Below the pieces are notes generated by a model. The model ran no database searches, was not told the DNA's origin, and was given only the letters and a program-made list of their open reading frames with translations. A stretch of DNA of 64,000 bases from Betaproteobacteria bacterium (GTDB taxonomy: Bacteria; Pseudomonadota; Gammaproteobacteria; Burkholderiales; Usitatibacteraceae): positions 193,573 to 257,572 of the forward strand of contig JADKJR010000007.1 of assembly GCA_016720925.1 (NCBI GenBank), read 5' to 3'. Of this stretch, positions 41,836 through 49,617 are shown piece by piece. The position numbers and the translations under genes were made by a program. How positions within the stretch are numbered: the first letter of the stretch is position 1; each line of letters starts with the position of its first letter.

Positions 41836-42762
41836 CAATAAATTCCCAAAGGATGCACGCCAACGCCAAAAATATCGCACAGGGCGGCCTCATCGTGTAT
41901 TTTCCCATCGATTCGTGCTTCCAGCACGCGCAGCATTCGGCCATCACCGCATAAAGCGATGCATCGAGTTGAGCTAACGTTTAATACACCCGGATTGTTG
42001 TGCGTGAAGTGTGCTGGTGCCAATGCCGTGCGGGTGATGGTAAGCGGTTGACCCTTGACCGTCGTGGTAGCGCCTGGATAAGGCGGCGCCACGGCACGAA
42101 CAAGGTTGTGAATGTTCTGGGCGCTATCGTGCCAGTTGATGACGCCATCGGAGGGCTTTCGCCCACCGTAGTAGCTGCCCGCGCCGAGATCCTGTGACGT
42201 CAGCGTGGCTATGCCAGCGACCAGCGCGGGCAACGCACGATCTAGCACCGTTGCCGCCGCTCGCGTGACGTTGTTGAACACGTCAAACGATGTCTCATCC
42301 GGCCCGATGGAGACTGCCTGCTGATCAACGATGCGTCCTGCATCAGGCTTTTCCACCATTTCGTGCAATGTCGCGCCGGTCTCGGTCTCGCCTTTGATGA
42401 TGGCCCAATTGATCGGCACGCGACCGCGATACTTGGGCAGCAGCGAGCCGTGCATGTTGAACGCGCCGCGAGGCGAGCGCCAGCAATTGCGTCTTAAGCA
42501 TCATCCGATAGTAAAATGAAAAAATGAAATCCGGCTTGAGGGCCGCGGTCTGCGCGACGAAATCGGGCGCGTTGGGGTCGTCGGGCATTGCGACAGGAAT
42601 ACCATGGGCGCCCGCGAGCTTTGCAACACTTTCGAACCAGATCTTTTCCTCAGGGTTGTCGCGATGCGTGACAACTAGCCTTACGTCAATATTGTGCTTG
42701 AGCAGTACCGAAAGACAGGCGACGCCTACGTTATGGTATGCAAATACAACCGCCGAGGTCAT
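41835..42762 (-). CDS. arnA: UDP-Ara4N formyltransferase (ArnA N-terminal type), frameshifted
   Basis: About 308 codons for a protein like the N-terminal half of ArnA, which formylates UDP-L-Ara4N using N10-formyl-tetrahydrofolate. The first piece starts VVFAYHNVGVACLSVLLKHN and ends with FSFYYRMMLKTQLLALAS. The reading frame then shifts by one base within CGCGGCGCG (about 42465-42472), and the second piece continues NMHGSLLPKYRGRVPINWAI, GATLHEMVEKPDAG and a C-terminal OB-like domain. The folate-site sequence HGSLLPKYRGRVPINW is intact. Gene decay or assembly error are both possible. It overlaps arnC by 4 bp. Confidence 0.83.
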
Positions 42763-43697
42763 TCTGTTTTTTCAAGTACGGCTTGAATCAGGTAGCGCGG
42801 GCGCTCGCGGACTTGCTGATAAATTCGGCCCACGTATTCGCCCAGCAAGCCGATGCCGAACAGCGTGACACCGATCAGGAAGAAAGCGATGCCGAAAAGG
42901 GTGAACAGACCTTCTGCTTCAGGGCCGACGATCAGCCGGCGAATGAATAGATACACCACAAAAGCGATAGACAGGAGGGAAATGGTGATACCAATAAGCG
43001 AGAAGACCTGCAGTGGCACGGTCGAAAATCCGGTGACCAGATCAAAATTCAGACGAATGAGCTTATAGAGCGAATACTTGGATTCTCCCGCCGAACGTTC
43101 TTCATGTGCGACTTCGATTTCCGTCGGGTTTTGTGAGAACGAATACGCCAGCGCCGGGATATAGGTGCTGACTTCGCGCGACTGATTGATGGCATTGATG
43201 ATGTCGCGACTGTACGCGCGCAACATGCACCCTTGGTCGGTCATTTTGATATGGGTGAGTCGTTCTCGCGACCGGTTCATGGCCTTCGAGGCGACGCGCC
43301 GCCATGCCGAATCCTGGCGCTTCCGGCGTATGCTGCCGACGTAGTCAAAGCCCTTGTCCATCTCGGCCATCAAATTGCCGATTTCTTCCGGTGGATTCTG
43401 CAAGTCGGCGTCCAGCGTGACAATGCGGTCACCCCGGCAGCGCTCAAAACCGGCCATGATGGCCATGTGCTGGCCGTAGTTGCCGTTAAACAGAATGACG
43501 CGCGTCACGTCCGGACGTTGCTGGAATTGTTCACGCAGCAATGCCGCCGAACGATCGGTTGAGCCGTCATTGACAAAAATGATTTCGTACGTACAGGCCA
43601 GCCGGTCCAGCGCGGCGTAAAGTCGCGAAAACAACGTTGGGAGTCCCGCCTCCTCGTTATAGACCGGTATGACGACCGAAACCAATGGTGTGTTCAT
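42759..43697 (-). CDS. arnC: ArnC-like undecaprenyl-phosphate glycosyltransferase
   Basis: A 312-residue family 2 glycosyltransferase. VSVVIPVYNEEAGLPTLFSR, FVNDGSTDRSAALLRE and VTLDADLQNPPEEI are the nucleotide-sugar motifs, and two C-terminal membrane helices (near residues 230-255 and 268-290) anchor it. In the arn route it moves formyl-Ara4N to undecaprenyl phosphate. Position between arnB and the formyltransferase, with overlapping ends, supports this over other dolichol-phosphate-mannose-synthase-like roles. Confidence 0.9.
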   Translation of the reverse strand: MNTPLVSVVIPVYNEEAGLPTLFSRLYAALDRLACTYEIIFVNDGSTDRSAALLREQFQQRPDVTRVILFNGNYGQHMAIMAGFERCRGDRIVTLDADLQNPPEEIGNLMAEMDKGFDYVGSIRRKRQDSAWRRVASKAMNRSRERLTHIKMTDQGCMLRAYSRDIINAINQSREVSTYIPALAYSFSQNPTEIEVAHEERSAGESKYSLYKLIRLNFDLVTGFSTVPLQVFSLIGITISLLSIAFVVYLFIRRLIVGPEAEGLFTLFGIAFFLIGVTLFGIGLLGEYVGRIYQQVRERPRYLIQAVLEKTE

Positions 43698-44866
43698 CAG
43701 AAGCTATGCCGTTGGAGGATTTCGCGCACGGAATCGCATACGCGTTTGACATCCTCAGACGTCATTGACGGGAACAATGGAAGCGTCACGGTCTCGCGGC
43801 TAATGCGCTCGGCATTGGGAAATTCGCCTTCACGATGTCCTTTGTTACGAAACAGGGTAGAAAGATGCATCGCTTCGTACGATACGCCGATGCCAATTTG
43901 GCGGGTCGCCATTTCGTCGATGAATTGCTTGCGGGAAACGCGCATGCGATCGAGTGGCAGCAGCACGCAGAACATGTTCCAGCTGTGCCCCTCATAGTCA
44001 CTTTCATGAGCTTTGGCCGGTAACGAGAGACCGGGACTCAAAGCCGGTGTTTCAAGTTCTGAAAAATAGGTATCGACCAATTCGCAGCGCCTTGCGCACC
44101 AGCCGTCAAGCAGCGACAATTGCGCCAGCCCCAATCTTGCCGAGACGTCGCTCATGTTGAATTTGCCACCGGGATAATCCACATCACGGGTGCCGTCGGC
44201 CAGTTTGGTGATGCCGTGGAAACGCAGAACCTCGGCACGTCTTGCTTCCGCCTCATCCGCAAAGATTGCCGCGCCGCCTTCGATGGTGGTCATGTTCTTG
44301 TTCGGGTGAAAGCTGAACGTCGCGATATCGCCGAACGCACCAATCTTGCGGCCTTTCCATGATGAGCCGATGGCCAGTGCGGCGTCCTCGATGACGCGCA
44401 ACTTGTGCTTGCTGGCGAGCGCGTAGAGCTGATCCATGTCGCAGGGCAAGCCTGAGAAATGAGTAGGCACAATCGCCCTGGTGTTAAGGCTGATAGCACG
44501 CTCGACCTGGTCAAGATCAATATTGCGGGTGGTCAGATCGCAATCCACAAACACCGTCCGGGCACCGGCTTTCTCGATCATGTTGCCAACAGAAAAAAAT
44601 GTCATGGCAGAGGTAATGACTTCGTCCGTGCCGCGGCCTCCGCTGGCGGCGCCAATTTTGCATATTTGAAATGCGATTTCCATGGCCGCTGTCGCCGATG
44701 TGAAAACCCGGGCAGGCCGGTCGCCATGATAGGTCGAAAGCGCCTTCTCGAAAGCCTGAACCTGTGGACCACTGGTGATCTGCAGGGAAAGCAGGGTTTT
44801 CTTGATGGCCTCGCCCATCTCTTCAGTCAGCGTGGGCCGCGAAAAATGGAGAAATTTCTCGGACAT
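43697..44866 (-). CDS. arnB: UDP-Ara4O aminotransferase ArnB
   Basis: A 389-residue PLP-dependent aminotransferase of the DegT/DnrJ/EryC1 family that makes UDP-L-Ara4N. The PLP Lys lies in FSFHPNKNMTTIEGG; VITSAMTFFSVGNMIE and VIEDAALAIGSSWKGRKIG are cofactor motifs. ATG 44866 (MSEKFLHFSRP) is the natural start and overlaps the stop of the transporter gene upstream; the extra seven codons of the longer frame are unlikely. Confidence 0.92.
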   Translation of the reverse strand: MSEKFLHFSRPTLTEEMGEAIKKTLLSLQITSGPQVQAFEKALSTYHGDRPARVFTSATAAMEIAFQICKIGAASGGRGTDEVITSAMTFFSVGNMIEKAGARTVFVDCDLTTRNIDLDQVERAISLNTRAIVPTHFSGLPCDMDQLYALASKHKLRVIEDAALAIGSSWKGRKIGAFGDIATFSFHPNKNMTTIEGGAAIFADEAEARRAEVLRFHGITKLADGTRDVDYPGGKFNMSDVSARLGLAQLSLLDGWCARRCELVDTYFSELETPALSPGLSLPAKAHESDYEGHSWNMFCVLLPLDRMRVSRKQFIDEMATRQIGIGVSYEAMHLSTLFRNKGHREGEFPNAERISRETVTLPLFPSMTSEDVKRVCDSVREILQRHSF

Positions 44867-45237
44867 CAGGATCGCGCCACCAGCCACACGCCGACCACAA
44901 TAAAGCCGATACCGAGCAGTTTCTGAGCGGCCAGCGATTCACCGAACAGCCACCAGGCCGCAAATGCATTGACGACGTAGCCGATGGACAACATCGGGTA
45001 AGCGACGCTGACGGGCACACGTGACAACGCCATGATCCACACCACCACGCTGACGACGTAGCAGCAAAGACCGGCAAGGATATGCGGCTGGCTGGCGAGC
45101 TGCCAGCCGATGGGAACGAGATTGCTGCTGCTGAATTCAAAATGCCCGACGCGCGTCGTGCCGGTCTTGAGCAGCAATTGCGCCGCCGCGTTCAACAGTA
45201 CGCCGGTAAGAATCAGGGAGAAACTGGTGATATTCAA
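44866..45237 (-). CDS. SMR-type transporter (ArnE/EmrE-like)
   Basis: A 123-residue protein with four membrane helices: LILTGVLLNAAAQLLLKTG, ILAGLCCYVVSVVVWIMAL, VAYPMLSIGYVVNAFAAWWL and LLGIGFIVVGVWLVARS. It resembles the ArnE/ArnF subunits that flip undecaprenyl-phosphate-Ara4N to the periplasmic side, though only one such gene is here and a homodimer would be needed. It overlaps arnT and arnB at either end. Confidence 0.82.
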   Translation of the reverse strand: MNITSFSLILTGVLLNAAAQLLLKTGTTRVGHFEFSSSNLVPIGWQLASQPHILAGLCCYVVSVVVWIMALSRVPVSVAYPMLSIGYVVNAFAAWWLFGESLAAQKLLGIGFIVVGVWLVARS

Positions 45238-46937
45238 GGTGGGGAAAGCTTTCGAATAGCCACGCGACGCGGATCCTGATGAATAATCTCGAACGCCAGG
45301 CCCAGCGCCTTCATTTTATCGACCTCGCGAGGTTGAATTATAGCGATGGCCGGCCCCGTGACATTCCAGGCAGCCGGAAAATCTTCCAGCCGCTTGATCC
45401 ATTTGCCGGGTTCACGCGTCTCGCCAAGTTCGAATTCATCGACGTAATTCACCAGTGTCAGCGTACGCTTGAGATAAAACGGCAATGACTGGTCGTAGAA
45501 TTGAACCGCATAAAGGCGGGTTTCAGGTTTGAGATAGCCACGAATGGAATGGGCGAGATTCGCGCCTGATTGTAGCGGCGAAATTAGCTCGTAGCCGCGC
45601 TCGATGAGTTCGACGCCGACGATTGTACCTATTGAAATCAACAGGACACCGAGCCACTTGCGGTGATATCGCAACACAAAGAAGGCGAACAGCGTTAGCG
45701 TTGCGACCAGCAACGCAGCCGCGATGACCCAAAGACTCATTTCGTCGTACAAAGGCCGGCTGAAATCCTCCGATGCCTTCTTCATCGGGGCCAGCCAGGC
45801 GGCGTATGCACCCCACAGCGCCAATGGAAACACCGGCAACGCCAGCCAGGCGAGTCGCCGGGCATCAATATTTCGCAGGTACACACCGATCACCAGTCCC
45901 AACACGGGAAACATCGGCAGGATGTATGCCGGAAGCTTGGAGCCGGAATAACTGAAAAATAGCAGGATGAACGCGCAATAAAGCAGGACGAATTTGAGCG
46001 GCGCAAATATGCGGTTTTGGCCGGCAAGTCGCGCGGATGACCGCCAACCGGAGATGATCGCCGGTATCAGCGCGGCAACCCATGGAATAAAACCGGCAAA
46101 CAATATCGGCAGGAAAAACCACCAATCTCCCACGCGGCGGTGGGTGGTACTGGTGAATCGCTCGAAATGTTCATGAATGAAAAAAAACTGAAGAAACTCA
46201 GGGTTTTGAACAGAGACGAGTGCAAACCACGGCAGGACCAGCACGGTAAAAATTACCAGCCCGCGCATCCATTCCAGTTGGGCGATCAGGCGGAAATTGC
46301 GCTGGATAACGCAGTAGAGAACCAATGCGGCGGCCGGAAACACAATGCCGATCAGACCCTTTGACAGGATCGCGCCTGCCATCCCAACCCATGCCATCCA
46401 AAGCCAGCGGCGGCGGGAGTCTTCCGTTGCCGTGCATTGCGAAATCAGGAATGACGATACGGTGAGCGTCATCCAGAAGGTCAAACCCATGTCGAGGGTG
46501 ACGATTTCGTTGAGCGCAGTGAAATAGGGCGCGGAGAGCAGCACCAGCGCTGAAAGCAAGCCGGTTTCCTCGTCGTACAGGCGTTTTCCGGTATATGCAA
46601 TCAGCAAGATGCAACCAAGGCCACATAGCGCGGTATAGAGGCGCGCGGTGAGCTCACTTTCGCCAAATAGTTTGAAGGCAATGGCAGTCGCCCAGTATTG
46701 CAAAGGCGGCTTCTCGAAATACTTGAGGCCATTCAATCGTGGCGTGACGAAATCTCCGGATAGCGCCATTTCCCGCGAAATTTCCGAATAGCGGCCTTCG
46801 TCGGGATTGGCGAGTTTGCGATCGCCAAGCCCATCCAGCGAGACAATGAGGATCAGCAAGGCGAGCAGGATCGCAAGCGGACGGGAAAAAGGCATTTGCA
46901 CGAGGTGTTTGGGGCTTGCGGCGTCTGTTGCTGCCAC
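45234..46937 (-). CDS. arnT: ArnT-like lipid A aminoarabinose transferase (GT39/GT83)
   Basis: A 567-residue integral membrane glycosyltransferase with about 11-12 helices. The catalytic periplasmic loop begins LANPDEGRYSEISREMA with the conserved Asp-Glu pair, followed by LNGLKYFEKPPLQYW. It transfers L-Ara4N from the lipid carrier to lipid A, lowering the negative charge of the outer membrane and thus polymyxin binding. The C-terminal soluble domain is present. Start may be ATG 46937 or ATG 46895 (MPFSRPLAILLAL). It is the first gene of the overlapping arn-pur run. Confidence 0.9.
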   Translation of the reverse strand: MAATDAASPKHLVQMPFSRPLAILLALLILIVSLDGLGDRKLANPDEGRYSEISREMALSGDFVTPRLNGLKYFEKPPLQYWATAIAFKLFGESELTARLYTALCGLGCILLIAYTGKRLYDEETGLLSALVLLSAPYFTALNEIVTLDMGLTFWMTLTVSSFLISQCTATEDSRRRWLWMAWVGMAGAILSKGLIGIVFPAAALVLYCVIQRNFRLIAQLEWMRGLVIFTVLVLPWFALVSVQNPEFLQFFFIHEHFERFTSTTHRRVGDWWFFLPILFAGFIPWVAALIPAIISGWRSSARLAGQNRIFAPLKFVLLYCAFILLFFSYSGSKLPAYILPMFPVLGLVIGVYLRNIDARRLAWLALPVFPLALWGAYAAWLAPMKKASEDFSRPLYDEMSLWVIAAALLVATLTLFAFFVLRYHRKWLGVLLISIGTIVGVELIERGYELISPLQSGANLAHSIRGYLKPETRLYAVQFYDQSLPFYLKRTLTLVNYVDEFELGETREPGKWIKRLEDFPAAWNVTGPAIAIIQPREVDKMKALGLAFEIIHQDPRRVAIRKLSPP

Positions 46938-46989
46938 GCCGCGGTAGGGGAAGGTGCAATTCTAGCGGAAAGACCGGGTCAGCCGCATG

Positions 46990-47541
46990 TCAGGACGCTT
47001 TCAGCAACACCACGACCGCACCGGAACCTCCATCCGCGGGCAATGCATCGCAAAACGCCAGCACTTCATTGCGTTGCGTGAGCGAGAGGCGAACCTTGTT
47101 GCGCAGGATCGGTACGTTATTTGGAGAGCGGTACCCCTTACCATGGACAATGCACACGCAGCGGATACCGGCATGGCGCGCGTGAGCGAGGAAACGTGAC
47201 AGTTCCGTCCGCGCCGCATCGGCCGTCACGCCATGGAGATCGAGCGTGGCTTGAACGATCCACTGGCCCCGCCGGAGCTTGCGGATGATTTCGGAAGGTA
47301 GGCCCGGCCGCAGAAATGTGATGAGATCACCGTTTTCTATGTCCGCATCCCAGCCCGACGTGTCCTTGAGCAAATCACCGGGGATAGCAGCGTCGTCTTC
47401 CATGCGCTTGATGGCGATTGGCTTGGGACGCGGCTTCGCTAGTTCCGCGCGCGGCCGGGATTTCAGTGGCGTGACCTGATCCGCCGCCATCTCGGCGCGG
47501 AACAACTCATCGTCAGTCGGTGGTGTTGCGGGTGTTGACAT
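46990..47541 (-). CDS. Smr domain protein
   Basis: A 183-residue protein: a charged N-terminal region of about 90 residues and a C-terminal Smr domain with the LDLHGVTADAARTELSRFL motif, IVHGKGYRSPNN and GGSGAVVVLLK. Smr domains are small nucleases or nucleic-acid-binding units related to the MutS2 C-terminus; stand-alone forms are common in proteobacteria. It lies 52 bp upstream of arnT in the same direction; a functional link is not obvious. Confidence 0.88.
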   Translation of the reverse strand: MSTPATPPTDDELFRAEMAADQVTPLKSRPRAELAKPRPKPIAIKRMEDDAAIPGDLLKDTSGWDADIENGDLITFLRPGLPSEIIRKLRRGQWIVQATLDLHGVTADAARTELSRFLAHARHAGIRCVCIVHGKGYRSPNNVPILRNKVRLSLTQRNEVLAFCDALPADGGSGAVVVLLKAS

Positions 47542-47563
47542 GTTTAGCAGCCCGGCGCAAATA

Positions 47564-47634
47564 CGAACTCAAGCACAGGCGCGCCTTTACGGCTATTTAT
47601 GGCCTGACGACCGCACCAGTGGTAGAGTTTGCCA
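47564..47634. repeat. dispersed palindrome family, copy F
   Basis: Left arm GAACTCAAGCACAGGCGCGC plus CTTTACGG and right arm GACCGCACCAGTGGTAGAGT plus TTGCCA pair around CTATTTATGGCC. It sits between the trxB stop and the start of the Smr gene, in the likely promoter area of the latter. Confidence 0.82.
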
Positions 47635-47661
47635 ACGTCACGCTGATCTTTTCACAAAGCC

Positions 47662-48612
47662 TCAATGCAGCGCCTCAAGATACTTGTCCGCGTCCAGAGC
47701 CGCCATGCAGCCTGTACCCGCGCTGGTAACGGCCTGCCGATAAATATGATCCTGCACGTCGCCGGCCGCAAATACGCCTGGTACCGATGTCGCGGTAGCA
47801 TTTCCCTTGTTACCGGATTGGGTAATGATGTAGCCGTTGGCCATATCGAGTTGACCCACAAAAATCTCGGTATTGGGCTTGTGGCCAATGGCGACGAAAC
47901 AGCCTTTGAGCACGAGATCGCGGGTTGTGCCATCCTGGGTCGATTTGACGCGCACGCCCGTCACGCCCGTCTTGTCGCCCAACACTTCATCGAGCGCGCT
48001 ATTCCACAGGATCGTGACCTTGCCTTCCTTTTCTTTCGCCATCAGCCGATCGGCCAGAATTTTTTCCGAACGGAATTTGTCGCGGCGATGAATGACCGTG
48101 ACATGCCTGGCGATATTGGAAAGATACAGCGCTTCTTCAACTGCGGTATTTCCGCCGCCGACCACGCAGACATCCTGACCTTTGTAAAAGAAACCGTCGC
48201 AGGTCGCGCATCCCGAGACACCTTTTCCCATGAAGGCTTCCTCCGAGGGCAGGCCGAGATATTGGGCTGACGCACCAGTGGCGACAATCAGCGCATCACA
48301 CGTGTAGGTGCCGGAGTCGCCGGTCAGCGTGAACGGGCGGCTCTTGAGGTCGACGGTATGGATATGGTCGAAGACGATCTGCGTATTGAATCGCTCGGCA
48401 TGCTTCAGAAAGCGCTCCATTAGCACGGGACCCTGCACGCCATCTGGATCGGCGGGCCAGTTTTCGACGTCGGTGGTGGTCATGAGCTGACCGCCTTGGG
48501 CGATACCCGTAATGAGTACCGGATTCAAGTTCGCCCGTGCCGCGTAAACCGCCGCGGAATAACCGGCAGGACCGGAGCCCAGAATGATCAAGCGATGGTG
48601 TATGAGGGACAT
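47662..48612 (-). CDS. trxB: thioredoxin reductase
   Basis: A 316-residue flavoprotein that reduces thioredoxin with NADPH. The FAD site is ILGSGPAGYSAAVYAARAN, the redox disulfide is Cys135-Cys138 (SGCATCDGFFY), the NADPH site is VCVVGGGNTAVEEALYLSN, and the C-terminal FAD motif is VPGVFAAGDVQDHIYRQAVT. Length and order are standard. It stands divergent from the Crp-type regulator and FtsK. Confidence 0.97.
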   Translation of the reverse strand: MSLIHHRLIILGSGPAGYSAAVYAARANLNPVLITGIAQGGQLMTTTDVENWPADPDGVQGPVLMERFLKHAERFNTQIVFDHIHTVDLKSRPFTLTGDSGTYTCDALIVATGASAQYLGLPSEEAFMGKGVSGCATCDGFFYKGQDVCVVGGGNTAVEEALYLSNIARHVTVIHRRDKFRSEKILADRLMAKEKEGKVTILWNSALDEVLGDKTGVTGVRVKSTQDGTTRDLVLKGCFVAIGHKPNTEIFVGQLDMANGYIITQSGNKGNATATSVPGVFAAGDVQDHIYRQAVTSAGTGCMAALDADKYLEALH

Positions 48613-48648
48613 GGTGAACTTTCGATTGTTTTCAACAGAATGATTGCT

Positions 48649-48675
48649 ATTTTAGCTTACGAAAAAAAGCCGCAA
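48649..48675 (-). promoter_or_regulatory. trxB promoter candidate
   Basis: On the minus strand TTGCGG (48675-48670) and TAAAAT (48654-48649) are separated by 15 bp, about 37 bp before the trxB ATG. The spacing is shorter than ideal. The rest of the 270-bp gap to the regulator gene shows no reading frame worth calling. Confidence 0.35.
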
Positions 48676-48884
48676 ATACTCATCAACGTCAAGGTGGGGT
48701 CTAGGCGCGCAAAAATCAACCTTGCTTCCGTGCCGGCAATGCCCGGCCGGTGATTGGGGCAAACCGTTTGCAAGTGTGCGAAAATGGCTTTCAATTTCAT
48801 GCGCGCTCGCACCTTGCCAATCTGGCGTCGAGCGTGCCGGCATGACCAAAGCCGCCCGATCGATGGGTGTTATCAGGGGAACGC

Positions 48885-49532
48885 ATGTTACGGTCTATTC
48901 CACTTTTCAAAGACTTGAGCGACGTCGATATGACGGTCATCAATGATCTCGCCATCGACAAGCATGTCGCCAAAGGCAACGTCGTGTTGACCGAAGGCGA
49001 TATTGGCGATTCGCTCTACGCGATTGTGTCGGGCCGGGTGAAGGTCTTCATTGGTGACGAAGACGGCCGTGAAATCATCCTGAAAATACTCGGGCCGGGG
49101 GATTTTTTTGGTGAAATGTCGCTGATTGACAGCCAGCCGCGCTCGGCGTCGGTTTCGACGCTTGAACACGCGGTCTTCAAGGTCCTGTCGCGTTCTGCGT
49201 TTGAGAGTTCCGTCGAAAAGGCCCCGCGTATCGCTACGCTGGTGATGCAGGCCCTGGCGAAGCGATTGCGCGACGCCGATCGCAAAATATCCACGCTGGC
49301 CTTGATGGATGTCTACGGTCGTGTCGCCAATACGCTGCTGGAACTTGCCATCAATACCAACGGCAAATTGGTGGTCGGAGAAAAGCTTTCCCAACAGGAC
49401 ATCGCGAATATGGTGGGCGCATCGCGCGAAATGGTGAACCGGATCCTGAAAGACCTGTCAGACCGCGGCTACATCTCGGTGGAAGCCAAGACCATCACGA
49501 TTCACGACGAGAAATTGCCGCCGTCGTTTTAG
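48885..49532 (+). CDS. Crp/Fnr family transcriptional regulator
   Basis: A 215-residue regulator: an N-terminal cyclic-nucleotide-binding-type beta-barrel (GDIGDSLYAIVSGRVKVFIG, GPGDFFGEMSLIDSQPRSAS) and a C-terminal winged helix (LSQQDIANMVGASREMVNRI). The N-terminal cysteines of oxygen-sensing FNR are absent, so a nucleotide or other ligand is more likely. ATG 48885 is chosen because of CAGGGGA eight bases upstream. It lies 85 bp before ftsK. Targets are unknown. Confidence 0.9.
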   Translation: MLRSIPLFKDLSDVDMTVINDLAIDKHVAKGNVVLTEGDIGDSLYAIVSGRVKVFIGDEDGREIILKILGPGDFFGEMSLIDSQPRSASVSTLEHAVFKVLSRSAFESSVEKAPRIATLVMQALAKRLRDADRKISTLALMDVYGRVANTLLELAINTNGKLVVGEKLSQQDIANMVGASREMVNRILKDLSDRGYISVEAKTITIHDEKLPPSF

Positions 49533-49617
49533 CCGGACCAGGCTATGCGCTCGCTGTCGCGGCGGCGTGCGAGAGAATCGGGCGAAGTATTTCCAGCCGC
49601 TATAATGGCACCCACCT

